Assembly: GCA_950097015.1 (NCBI GenBank)
Contig: CATNEN010000002.1
Coordinates: forward strand, 3,782,001-3,846,000
Source of the DNA: Macrostomum hystrix
Lineage: Eukaryota; Platyhelminthes; Macrostomidae
Reading direction: 5' to 3'
DNA: 64,000 bases
The notes below the pieces were generated by a model. It was given only the letters and a program-made list of their open reading frames with translations. It did not search any database and was not told the origin of the DNA. A program made the position numbers and the translations under genes. Positions 51,531 through 62,014 of the stretch are shown piece by piece (the first letter of the stretch is position 1; each line of letters starts with the position of its first letter).

Positions 51531-52077
51531 GATTAGGTAGAAAGTGCAGTTGATACAAAGCTCCAATATTTTCTGAAAAAAAGGAATTTAATCCTATTTC
51601 ACCGGTAAGGCGTGAAACAGCTGCCCCTTTTTCCTGCCTTTTAGTTTCTGCTTTTCCCTGACAAGCAGCCATTTTTTTCTGTCGACAAATATTTGCTCCT
51701 TATTCTGTTGGGCTGAAAATATATTTTCAGATAATATAAGCGAACTGCGACACCTTAGGATTCTCAAAAAATGTAGATTACTTTTTTACTATTTAAGAAA
51801 GCCACTTTCGTGCTTTTTAGCAAGTCTGTCTTGCCCTGCTGCGAATGTCCACTTGGACACGAGCGGCACTTCAGCAGTCTTGGTTTATTAAACTAACCAA
51901 AACTTAACACTTGCAACAATATGTCCCGTTCCCAATGCAAAGCTTTTTTCGATTTGTCTATTATACTGTATACAATGACCACTTTATCAATTGTAACTTG
52001 GGTCGGCAAACTCCGGGCCTAAAACTCCAGAATCTCACACACAGGCACTTTTCAAATGCTGCCCATAAACATTTTCA
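51531..52077. other. unique sequence
   Basis: About 550 bp without a supported feature. Confidence 0.35.
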
Positions 52078-52920
52078 AATGTCTCATCTCTCCCGTGTCT
52101 CATCTCTCCTGTGTCTCATCTCTCCCGTGTCTCATCTCTCCCGTGTCTCATCTCTCCCCTGTCTCATCTCTCAGTGTCTCATCTCTCCCGTGTCTCATCT
52201 CTCCCGTGTCTCATCTCTCCCGTGCCTCATCTCTCCCGTGTCTCATCTCTCCCGTGTCTCATCTCTCCCGTGTCTTATCTCTCCCGTGTCTCATCTCTCC
52301 CATGTCTCATCTCTCCCCTGTCTCATCTCTCAGTCTCTCATCTCTCCCCTGTCTTATCTCTTCCGTGTCTCATCTCTCCCCGTGTCTCATCTCTCCCGTG
52401 TCTTATCTATCCTGTGTCTCATCTCTCCCGTGTCTCATCTCTCCCCTGTCTCATCTCTCAGTGTCTCATCTCTCCCGTGTCTCATCTCTCCCGTGCCTCA
52501 TCTCTCCCGTGTCTCATCTCTCCCGTGTCTCATCTCTCCCGTGTCTCATCTCTCCCCTGTCTCATCTCTCAGTGTCTCATCTCTCCCGTGTCTCATCTCT
52601 CCCGTGTCTTATCTCTCCCGTGTCACATCTCTCCCATGTCTCATCTCTCCCCTGTCTCATCTCTCAGTCTCTCATCTCTCCCTGTCTTATCTCTTCCGTG
52701 TCTCATCTCTCCCCGTGTCTCATCTCTCCCATGTCTTATCTATCCTGTGTCTCATCTCTCCCGTGTCTCATCTCTCCCCTGTCTCATCTCTCAGTGTCTC
52801 ATCTCTCCCGTGTCTCATCTCTCCCCTGTCTCATCTCTCAGTGTCTCATCTCTCCCGTGTCTCATCTCTCCCGTGTCTCATCTCTCCCGTGTCTCATCTC
52901 TTCCGTGTCTCATCTCTCCC
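52078..52920 (+). repeat. 16-bp minisatellite
   Basis: About 53 units of gtctcatctctcccgt with cctgt and cagt variants. Larger blocks recur (the cagtctctcatctctccc segment near 52330 and again near 52665). Three plus frames stay open. Confidence 0.95.
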
Positions 52921-53276
52921 CGAAATCCGTCGAAATCCGTGGAAATCCGTAGAAAAAGCGAACTTTCCAAGAAACCCTAGAGATCGCTCAAGTCTTCGCT
53001 ATGACGCGCACGGATCTAGATTAAAATTATTCATAAACGGTTAAGCTCAAAAACTTGATTCTCCTCTAAGAAGATGTCGAGTCACTTTACCGGCTGATTT
53101 CAAGAGTCGAATCGCGTACGTGACTAAATGCCAGACTAGCCAAAGTGAATTCGAGGCCTAGAAAGCCAAATTTGTATCCGATTTCTTATAGGCACAGCTT
53201 TGCCCAATAACTATTAAAAACTATTTCTTGATTTAAAACCAAAGTTATCAAATCACAGCAGCGAGTTCGACACAAA
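52921..53276. other. unique sequence left of the retrotransposon
   Basis: About 355 bp; a short run of aaatccgt copies at 52922-52952. The last 25 bp (gcgagttcgacacaaactg) match the 35-bp satellite found right of the element. Confidence 0.5.
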
Positions 53277-53281
53277 CTGAC
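53277..53281. repeat. target site duplication, left copy
   Basis: ctgac directly precedes the left LTR and is matched by ctgac after the right LTR at 57636-57640. Confidence 0.9.
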
Positions 53282-53519
53282 TGTTGCATATGCTGCATGC
53301 TATGCTGATTTATTTATAGACTTATTCTCGTCTAAAAGTAGTCTATGTGCCATTGAGGCAAAATGCTACTGTACATCTTGTTTGCTAGAAGCTTCAATGC
53401 CCCTTAAGGGTAAAGAAATATAACAGCGAGCTTTAGGCTCATGCCAACTTGGAGCTGCTCTAATAACGCTCTTCTGCAATTCACAAACCCAAGTGCCTTC
53501 GTGTTCCTCAAACGTAACA
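53282..53519 (+). repeat. 5' LTR
   Basis: 238 bp, matching 57398-57635 base for base as far as I can read. Ends in cgtaaca followed at once by the primer-binding site. Confidence 0.96.
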
Positions 53520-53537
53520 TGGCGACGAGGAAAAACC
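53520..53537 (+). other. primer-binding site
   Basis: tggcgacgaggaaaaacc starts immediately after the 5' LTR. The leading TGG fits pairing with the CCA end of a tRNA; the tRNA species was not determined. Confidence 0.65.
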
Positions 53538-53589
53538 ACTGGATTCACTGAAGAAGCTGTGTACTGACTACCTTACGTTCGCAGGAGTG

Positions 53590-56500
53590 ATGACTCAGCC
53601 GTTGGATTTTCGACTTGGAGAACTGCCTCTTTCTTATCCCGAGATCGAGCAGTATTTCAAAAGACTGCAGTTTTACCTGGTGGCTTCAGGGAAGCAAGCT
53701 CACTCCAAAGCAGTACTTCTAGCGACATGCGGAGACGCAGCCTTCACACTGATAGAAGAGCTTGCAAAGCCAAAAGACATCACGAAGGAGGAAGTAACGT
53801 TCGATGATATCCAGAATTCGCTAACCGCACATTTTAAGCCCAAAACATTGCTTCACTATGAGAGACACGTGCTTCACTCCATGGTGCAAAAGGAGGGTGA
53901 ATCGATTGCTACCTACATCGAATGTCTGAAGCGCCAAGCCAACAAATGCAGATTCGGTGATCTCCGAGACGAACTAATTCTGTCGCAGTACATATTTGGC
54001 TTGCGGAATCAAGTGCTAAAGCAAAAGCTTCTTTCAAGAGAGGATGTCACTTTGGAAGGCGCGATACAAGAAGGTTTGCTGTCTGAGTCGATTAGGATGG
54101 CAACAAGCAAGCCGGATACAATCGCGGCGGTGCAGAAGAAGAGTCATTCCGGATGGGTAAGACCAGAAAAGACGCCTGCCCACAAGCAGCAGCACAGTTT
54201 GGACAACCGCAAAGGACCGACAAAGCCTCGTGAAACTGGTCACTGCCACACATGTGGAAAAGCAGGACACGTCAGGTCAAAGTGCCGATTTAGGGATGCG
54301 CAGTGCCGAAAGTGTGGGAAGGTTGGACACCTGGCAGCAGTTTGTCGCTCCAAGACCGTTAATACTCTGCAGAACGTGTGCCGATCAGAGGATTCTAGCC
54401 ATGGGCATGTAGGAGCAATCTACGCGACAACCGACATCGGAGATCGTCATTCAACGGATCAGTGGTTTGTTACATGCAAGATTGGAGACGCGAGTGCTAA
54501 GATGTTGGTAGATACAGGCAGTCAAGTTACCATCATACCCAAGCACGTTGCTGACGGTTCCAATCTGAAATTCAAACCAGTTACTAAAACGCTTAAGTCG
54601 TACGGCGGATTCCAGCCAGAAATATACTCAGTCATTCAGGATGCAACGATTACTCTGTCCGATGGAAGATCTGCCACGGGAAAAGTGTATGTAGGCAGCG
54701 ATTTATTGGCTATACTGGGAATGGATTTCCTGTCGCGCCTGCACATACTACACATCGACGGAAGTATTTCAGAAGATCTTCTTTGCATGCCAGTGGTGCG
54801 TGATGCAAATTCGAGATTTCTCGCGAGTTTCCGCCTCCGCTCAGATGCTAGAACGGACGGCATGCGATATCCAGCCAGATCTTTGCCCTTTTCTATGAAG
54901 TCCATGGTTGAGACCGAGCTCAAGCGACTGCTAAATGCAGGCATTATATATCCAGTGGAAGACCCAACCGTTTCTGCGCCAATTGTTCCAGTTTTAAAGC
55001 AGCAAGGCTCAGCGAGACCAATACGTCTATGTGGCGACTACTCAGTCACGCTTAATCGCATAATCGATGCCGATCGCTACAAGCTTCCAAAGCTAGAAGA
55101 AATCCTTTCTAAAATTCCTAATGCCAAGTACTATTCAGTCTTGGATTTAGAAGACGCGTTTCTTCAAGTTGCGCTTTCTCCTGAGAGCCAGAAACTTACC
55201 TGCATATCTACGCACCTGGGCTACTTCGCTTTCAAAAATCTTCAGTTTGGAATTTCCGCAGCACCATTAATCTTCCAAGAAGTCATGGATGATGTGCTCA
55301 GAAACGTAGAATGCACTGCTTCGTATCAAGACGATATAATAATTGGAACTCCCGGAGACCGACAACAACACATCCTGGTGCTAAACAAGGTAAAGCAGCG
55401 TTTGGCTGACAATGGGTTCAAGATTAACGCCCGCAAGTCACAGGAATGCCTACAAAGCGTCAAGTTTCTCGGGTTCATTATCCACAACGGCAAGCTCGAG
55501 CCTGATCCAGCGAGAATAGAAGCATGGGAAAATATGCCAGATCCCACTGATAAAGACCAATTAAAAAGCGCCTTGTGTACTCTTCGACACTACGGTCTGT
55601 TCTGCAAGAATTTTTCTATCATCGCTCGACCGTTGTATTCATTATTGAAGAAAGGACAGCACTGGTTCTGGAACAAAGAGCATTCACAGGCCTTCAAGAG
55701 ATTGAAGCAAAGTATCCGACAAGGAGCGATAACTGCTTACGACTCGTCAAAGCGTCTGTTTCTGACTTGTGATGCGTCAAAGGATGGATTGGGGTTCGTG
55801 CTCTCTCATGACAGAGAGCAGAGACAGATTGTTTGGCTCGGAAGCAGAGTGCTCACACCCGCAGAGGGTAATTATGCAAATATCGAACGAGAGGCGCTGG
55901 CTATCGTCGAAGGAGTTAAGTATTTCCACCAGTTTCTCGCCGGAAGAAGATTTACAATTCTATCAGACCACAGACCGCTTCAGTTCATTTTCGATCACCA
56001 TAAATCTTCTGAACGTGTTTCCGCCAGGCTTCAACGCTGGTCGCTCATTCTACGAGCGTATGACTACAAGATCGAATATTCCAAAGGCGATTCGATGTAC
56101 GCCGCTGATACTCTGTCGCGACTTCCAAATGGCAATTGCATAACGACGGAATCCGTCAACCTACTGTCAATAAATGCCCTGGACACTTTTGCGAATTCCG
56201 AAGATCTACTGCGTCGAATTGCTAAGACGAATGACTGCCATCTGCAGACACTGAAGCATTACATTCAGGGTGGATGGCCGGAGTACTTACCGAAAGTCAT
56301 GTTGCCTTACTCAAAAGGGAAGCTTGAGTATACTATTCAGAACGGTGTTGTGTTTAAAGGATTGCGGATCGTTCCACCCAGTGAATTACGAACGGAAATT
56401 TTACACCTGCTCCATGAAAATCATCCCGGAGTTGTGCGCATGATTCGTTTGGCACGACAGTATTTCTGGTGGCCAGGAATCGACACGCAGATAAACTGCT

Positions 56501-57375
56501 TCGTTCGAAGGTGTGCACAGTGTCAGCTTCACGCAAGAAAGCGAACTAACTCCAATTTATCCTCTTGGGAAGATGCGCAGACGTTCTTCGAGAGAGTACA
56601 CGCAGACGTCGCGATATTCAAAGGACACCGATTCCTAGTGCTAGTAGACGCATTCTCGAAGTGGGCGGATGTTCGGCATATCGATTCAATGAAATCGCAA
56701 TCTGTAATTCGGGCATTTCGACAAACATTTAATTACATGGGTCTCCCACAAACCTTGGTGACAGACAACGGTACAAATTTCACGTCCGCCGAATTCGCCA
56801 CGTTCCTAAAGGAGAACTTCGTTCAGCACCTTCTGACTCCTCCAGGTCACCATCAGTCGAATGGGCAAGTGGAGCGGATAATAGAAGAGTTTAAATTTCA
56901 TCTAAAGAAGTCAAACGCTACTTCTGACGCGGCTGAACTAGAGCGAATTGCAATCGCGTTCTGTCTGTTTCACAATACTACACCGCAATGCAATGGTTCT
57001 ATTCCTGCTGGTTTGGTGTTTCTTCAACTGCCAAGAACTCGCTTGTCAAGAGTGTGCACTGACTGGATTCAACCTCGACTACAAGCCGAACCAGTCTTCA
57101 TTCGTGTGGAACACAAGGAAGAGAGGGTTCCGTCAATGATTACTACTTCCGTCGGAACCAATACCTTTCGTGACGACAAGGGTCGACTGGTACATCAATC
57201 GGATATTATACCAAAGCTTCATGACGTGACTGACGGATCTGATTCCGACCAAAATCAAAAACCCGTCTCGGAGGAAAAAACTACCGACGTCACGGCTAAT
57301 CAAGCTACGGAAACGGCGCAAGAACTGAGGCGGAGTTCTCGCCAACGTCGACCCCCTGATCGTTTGGGTTACTGA
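53590..57375 (+). CDS. Gag-Pol polyprotein of the Ty3/gypsy element
   Basis: A single frame of 1261 residues from the first ATG (53590), with no stop or frameshift. The order is a gag capsid region (about 1-200), then two CCHC zinc knuckles (from C219 and C239) that bind RNA. An aspartic protease has D308-T-G. The reverse transcriptase contains LDLEDAF and the catalytic YQDD at 579-582. RNase H has CDASKDG and SDHRPL. A zinc-binding integrase N-terminus is followed by the D1006, D1059, E1095 triad (D,D35E spacing). The basic tail RRSSRQRRPPDRLGY is common in animal gypsy elements. No env gene or chromodomain is seen. Gag and Pol are fused without a frameshift. The clade (mag-like or other) was not resolved. 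Confidence 0.96.
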   Translation: MTQPLDFRLGELPLSYPEIEQYFKRLQFYLVASGKQAHSKAVLLATCGDAAFTLIEELAKPKDITKEEVTFDDIQNSLTAHFKPKTLLHYERHVLHSMVQKEGESIATYIECLKRQANKCRFGDLRDELILSQYIFGLRNQVLKQKLLSREDVTLEGAIQEGLLSESIRMATSKPDTIAAVQKKSHSGWVRPEKTPAHKQQHSLDNRKGPTKPRETGHCHTCGKAGHVRSKCRFRDAQCRKCGKVGHLAAVCRSKTVNTLQNVCRSEDSSHGHVGAIYATTDIGDRHSTDQWFVTCKIGDASAKMLVDTGSQVTIIPKHVADGSNLKFKPVTKTLKSYGGFQPEIYSVIQDATITLSDGRSATGKVYVGSDLLAILGMDFLSRLHILHIDGSISEDLLCMPVVRDANSRFLASFRLRSDARTDGMRYPARSLPFSMKSMVETELKRLLNAGIIYPVEDPTVSAPIVPVLKQQGSARPIRLCGDYSVTLNRIIDADRYKLPKLEEILSKIPNAKYYSVLDLEDAFLQVALSPESQKLTCISTHLGYFAFKNLQFGISAAPLIFQEVMDDVLRNVECTASYQDDIIIGTPGDRQQHILVLNKVKQRLADNGFKINARKSQECLQSVKFLGFIIHNGKLEPDPARIEAWENMPDPTDKDQLKSALCTLRHYGLFCKNFSIIARPLYSLLKKGQHWFWNKEHSQAFKRLKQSIRQGAITAYDSSKRLFLTCDASKDGLGFVLSHDREQRQIVWLGSRVLTPAEGNYANIEREALAIVEGVKYFHQFLAGRRFTILSDHRPLQFIFDHHKSSERVSARLQRWSLILRAYDYKIEYSKGDSMYAADTLSRLPNGNCITTESVNLLSINALDTFANSEDLLRRIAKTNDCHLQTLKHYIQGGWPEYLPKVMLPYSKGKLEYTIQNGVVFKGLRIVPPSELRTEILHLLHENHPGVVRMIRLARQYFWWPGIDTQINCFVRRCAQCQLHARKRTNSNLSSWEDAQTFFERVHADVAIFKGHRFLVLVDAFSKWADVRHIDSMKSQSVIRAFRQTFNYMGLPQTLVTDNGTNFTSAEFATFLKENFVQHLLTPPGHHQSNGQVERIIEEFKFHLKKSNATSDAAELERIAIAFCLFHNTTPQCNGSIPAGLVFLQLPRTRLSRVCTDWIQPRLQAEPVFIRVEHKEERVPSMITTSVGTNTFRDDKGRLVHQSDIIPKLHDVTDGSDSDQNQKPVSEEKTTDVTANQATETAQELRRSSRQRRPPDRLGY

Positions 57376-57389
57376 CGTTTTTCAGCATC

Positions 57390-57397
57390 GGTGGGGG
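57390..57397 (+). other. polypurine tract
   Basis: ggtggggg lies directly before the 3' LTR, where plus-strand DNA synthesis would start; one T interrupts it. Confidence 0.65.
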
Positions 57398-57635
57398 TGT
57401 TGCATATGCTGCATGCTATGCTGATTTATTTATAGACTTATTCTCGTCTAAAAGTAGTCTATGTGCCATTGAGGCAAAATGCTACTGTACATCTTGTTTG
57501 CTAGAAGCTTCAATGCCCCTTAAGGGTAAAGAAATATAACAGCGAGCTTTAGGCTCATGCCAACTTGGAGCTGCTCTAATAACGCTCTTCTGCAATTCAC
57601 AAACCCAAGTGCCTTCGTGTTCCTCAAACGTAACA
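57398..57635 (+). repeat. 3' LTR
   Basis: 238 bp, the same as the 5' LTR; begins 22 nt after the gag-pol stop codon. Confidence 0.96.
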
Positions 57636-57640
57636 CTGAC
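57636..57640. repeat. target site duplication, right copy
   Basis: ctgac, identical to the bases before the 5' LTR. Confidence 0.9.
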
Positions 57641-58812
57641 AATGGCGAGTTTAACACGCTCTGCTGACACAAACTGACAGCGAGTTTGACACAATTTACT
57701 GACACAAACTGACAGCGAGTTTGACACAATTTACTGACACAAACTGACAGCGAGTTTGACACAATTTACTGACACAAACTGACAGCGAGTTTGACACAAT
57801 TTACTGACACAAACTGACAGCGAGTTTGACACAATTTACTGACACAAACTAACAGCGAGTTTGACACAATTTACTGACACAAACTGACAGCGAGTTTGAC
57901 ACAATTTACTGACACAAACTAACAGCGAGTTTGACACAATTTACTGACACAAACTGACAGCGAGTTTGACACAATTTACTGACACAAACTGACAGCGAGT
58001 TTGACACAATTTACTGGCACAAACTGACAGCGAGTTTGACAGAATTTACTGGCACAAACTGACAGCGAGTTTGACACAATTTACTGGCACAAACTGACAG
58101 CGAGTTTGACACAATTTACTGACACAAACTGACAGCGAGTTTGACACAATTTACTGACACAAACTGACAGCGAGTTTGACACAATTTACTGGCACAAACT
58201 GACAGCGAGTTTGACACAATTTACTGGCACAAACTGACAGCGAGTTTGACACAATTTACTGGCACAAACTAACAGCGAGTTTGACACAATTTACTGACAC
58301 AAACTGACAGCAAGTTCGACACAATTTACTGGCACAAACTGACAGCAAGTTCGACACAATTTACTGGCACAAACTGACAGCGAGTTTGACACAATTTACT
58401 GGCACAAACTGACAGCGAGTTTGACACAATTTACTGACACAAACTGACAGCGAGTTTGACACAATTTACTGACACAAACTAACAGCGAGTTTGACACAAT
58501 TTACTGGCACAAACTGACAGCGAGTTTGACACAATTTACTGACACAAACTGACAGCGAGTTTGACACAATTTACTGACACAAACTAACAGCGAGTTTGAC
58601 ACAATTTACTGGCACAAACTGACAGCGAGTTTGACACAATTTACTGACACAAACTGACAGCGAGTTTGACACAATTTACTGGCACAAACTAACAGCGAGT
58701 TTGACACAATTTACTGGCACAAACTGACAGCGAGTTTGACACAATTTACTGGCACAAACTAACAGCGAGTTTGACACAATTTACTGGCACAAACTAACAG
58801 CGAGTTTGACAC
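57641..58812 (+). repeat. 35-bp satellite array
   Basis: About 33 units of 35 bp beginning gacagcgagtttgacacaat and followed by ttactgacacaaact (variants tggcac, aacag). The leftmost unit is diverged and adjoins the retrotransposon. Confidence 0.96.
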
Positions 58813-61389
58813 GTGATCTTCTGCCAAACCAATTAGATACATTTTCTCTTGCCTGAAAGAAAGACTATTTAAAAATATATATTTTGGTTCAGGGATCTGA
58901 CGACAGAATGGAAAATTAGAAAGGCCTTAGCCCAGTTCCTTTATCCGTTTTCCCAACTGATTCATTTCTGCCTCATCAAACCGAGTCTGTTTCAAATCCC
59001 TAATTTATTCTTTCTATTCTCCAGTGGCTGATTGGGGATAAATCAGGCTGTATCGCGCGAGCTTGGTTTTGCTTTTATCAATTCCAGCGAGCCTCTAGCC
59101 ATATAAGAACTATAAAATAAATATAGCTCATGAATATTAGGAGAGATTTACTTATGCAGTATGGACGAAATGTGGCTGCGCGGATGTTGGCTCTGCTGAG
59201 ATGACGAGCTCATCAAAGCAAAGGGATCGGGGGATAAAAAAGGAGCAAATTCAGCCTTATATTTCTAGCTATATACAGCACGCGTGCGTGGGCGTTATAG
59301 CCAGCAATCCATGCCTTTATATTGCGTGTTAGATAAGCTGAAACCTGCACTGTACATGCTGGCATCTTTTTTGCGCGTCATCTGAATTCATGCTAGTTAT
59401 TAGTAAATTATGCATTGCACTTCTATTTACTACTCACAGTAAGTTAGTACAGCTTCAGCAGCCAACGTTCATATTAGTAGCTGTACGTGTACTATCACAA
59501 ATAATATCGTGCACGTCCCATTTAATTTCATTTATATTCAAAACTCTAAGTTTAAACACTACCTCTCGTAAAATTGTAAACATGTAATTACTGGAGCTTG
59601 GCTGTAGTTCCAGAGAAATACTCTGCCTAACTTCTTTATATACTTTTTATACTGCGATATTTATAAGAGTGCTTCATTTTTTATTCCAAACTTCATGATG
59701 CAATTATTCAACTTCGAAATATTTCGTATGTATGTTTGAACGGTATAAGTACTAATTAAACTACCAAAACTACGTACTGATTAAAACGATTAACGGATTT
59801 TTCCACACAAATTAATTTGCAGCCGTTAGCAAAACCATCTTAATATAAGTTATGTGAACGAAGTACAAGTGGAATAGAGTTTCTTTTTAATTATCAGTAG
59901 CCATAAAGCTGACGTTACTTGTCTTCTAATATACTTTAATTTCCAATCAAAGTCAACAACCAATTAAATAAGCATTAAAATAGACTTTTTAACGGTTACA
60001 AAGATAAACAAACATTTCTACACTGCTACATAATTTTTAAAAGGCAAAGTTTGTATTTACAAGTTAGCGTAAAGTTAGTATTTTTGATAACTTTTTTAAT
60101 TTTGCATCAACTTACGAGATCACTATGTGTGACTCACACACACTTTTAAATTCTATAAAATGTAAAATGGTACCTAACGTTAAAAGAATTGAATTTTATC
60201 ATCTTACATTTAATATGTCCTTGATGTTTCTGACTCACTATCCTGGATAATAAAAATCTAAATACCTAATGAAGACTACCGCTAGAATTTTTTTACCGCC
60301 AAAAATATACCTCCGTGGTGGGATAAAAATGTAGTAACGAGTGGTTGCAATGAATGCCTCACTACCCAACAGTGTCTTTCAACACTTTTGGTGCTTCATG
60401 TAAACTGCATCTAGCATTAACTACATTATTTTTTGTTGCCGGCACTCGTTACTGCAGCAATCCCTGGCTCTGCAAGCAGCTAAAGCCATTAACTAGCCAG
60501 CTGCCCTTTGAATCAAGCCAAGATTTGACAAACCCTCTTAAAGACAAAGGTTCAAAATTCGAACAAAAACTACCATTAGGTTAACTAAGTTGCCTAAAAT
60601 TTATTGAGTAATTGTTTTTTTATTAATTTTGCATCAAACAAAGTCAAAATAAACCTTTATATTTATTGTATATATCATTTCAATAATAACCATTTGAATC
60701 AGAAGATTCAGTAGCCAATATCCTTATATTGCTATACAGGCCTATGCCTATCCAAATTCAGACACATTCAACTAGCCTTGTGCTTATGTAGGCCATTTTA
60801 CTGTTCATATAGCTATCTACAATTCTGTTACATTTTTTACCAAAAACTGAGCTGAAAGTCATGAGTTAGGCCTAACTTGTCTTTAGTTAGTTTATTAGGC
60901 AATGATTTAGACAATTAGATAATAGTCCCATTATCTAATGCTTTTGTACTTATGCCAATATTTCCCACCTATATTAATGCAGTAAAGTTTATGTTATACT
61001 GGATAATACCTTTATTATGTGTGCAATACCTATCACAGCTTATCTGTATGGTTGCATACACTGACTCTGGGACTTATAGGAAATCCCAAATAAAGTTAGA
61101 CATTTTTTTGTAATCAAGCACAGAAATATCCATTAATAAAGCTACACTTTTTGAGTAAAGTGCTATGGATTGTGTGAAACTTAACTTAGTATTTTCCTGG
61201 CACCATCCTGAAGGCTGAAGCCAACTATCAATGATTAGAATAGCAAAAACTCAAGTAAGCGAGACTCTGGACAAGTAGTGCCTACATTGCCAATTGTGAG
61301 TAGCCTATGTACCTGAGTATTCTTGAGAATAATTATAGCAGGGCAAATTCGTTCAATCTAACGCTTGCCAAGACACTTTTTATAAGCAG

Positions 61390-61539
61390 ATGGCAGAAGA
61401 ACTCAAGCTAAAGAGTGGCCAGTATTATACAAAATGGGTAGCTCATCTCCTAGCTGTAATGGATCTGCTCGAAAATGATGCCTCTCGAATGACAGGCTTG
61501 AAACCAAGCTCTGCCTTAAAACATGATAATCTGCCTTAG
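61390..61539 (+). pseudogene. short ORF resembling a retroelement integrase end
   Basis: A 49-codon ATG frame reads KWVAHLLAVMDLLEND then ASRMTGLKPSSAL. The W...L...N...TG..P layout recalls the region downstream of the integrase triad in retroelements. No other domain adjoins. Weak and possibly chance. Confidence 0.22.
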
Positions 61540-61836
61540 CCTTAGCTCTGCCTTAAAACTATCAAAACACTCTCCAACCCAACTCACTATCCTAAGCTAC
61601 CTCATACATGTGCAACCTCCCAAATCTTAGCTGGCTGTACAACTTAGTTTTTGCTCTATTTATGACTTAGTTCGTTTCATTGCTCTATTTACAACTTAGT
61701 TTGCTCTCATTTGCTCTCTTTTTCTCTCCCCTTTTTCCTCTTCTTCACACCTTCCTTTTTTGTCCCCCTTTGATTTTTTTGTGCTTGGTTGATTGGTTTT
61801 TCGCGACTTACCTTGCTTGGCCCTCGTTTCACCCGG

Positions 61837-61933
61837 CCAGTTCAGACAGGTCAGCCAGGTGTTGCGCATGTATGAGCTACCTGGTGCTGTTAAGAACCTG
61901 CTTTATAGAACAGTGAATATATTTTGCTATTCA
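61837..61933 (+). other. possible terminal exon, unassigned
   Basis: After an acceptor-like tttcacccggccag, an open frame of about 34 codons contains VSQVLRMYELPGAVKNLLYR and stops within the next 20 residues; AATAAA follows at 61952-61957. I do not recognise the protein and find no upstream exon, so it could equally be LTR or non-coding sequence. Confidence 0.22.
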
Positions 61934-62014
61934 GGTTTATGAGTGACTTGTAATAAATTAATCAATTGACTTTTATTTATGGCAAAAATAGATCAGTATA
62001 TCAGTATTGTGCCA

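Larger units (their letters stand above)
53282..57635 (+). mobile_element. complete Ty3/gypsy LTR retrotransposon
   Basis: A 4354-bp element with two 238-bp LTRs, each starting tgttgc and ending taaca (TG...CA ends), which look identical on reading. It is flanked by a 5-bp target duplication. One uninterrupted gag-pol frame lies between them. Domain order (protease, RT, RNase H, integrase) is that of Ty3/gypsy. Identical LTRs, a perfect target duplication and an open frame imply recent insertion. It sits in the edge of a 35-bp satellite. Confidence 0.97.
58813..62014. other. AT-rich gene-poor region
   Basis: About 3.2 kb, mostly AT-rich, with no confident gene. Possible coding remnants at 61390-61539 and 61837-61933 are listed separately. 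Confidence 0.5.

Noticed and set aside
51911-53044. 377-codon + frame (SRVSSLPCLISP repeats)
   Set aside because: The 16-bp array has no stop in any + frame; the non-repeat ends show no domain.
53366-53548. Small minus-strand ORF duplicated at 57482-57727
   Set aside because: It lies inside both LTRs and is duplicated because the LTRs are; not a gene.
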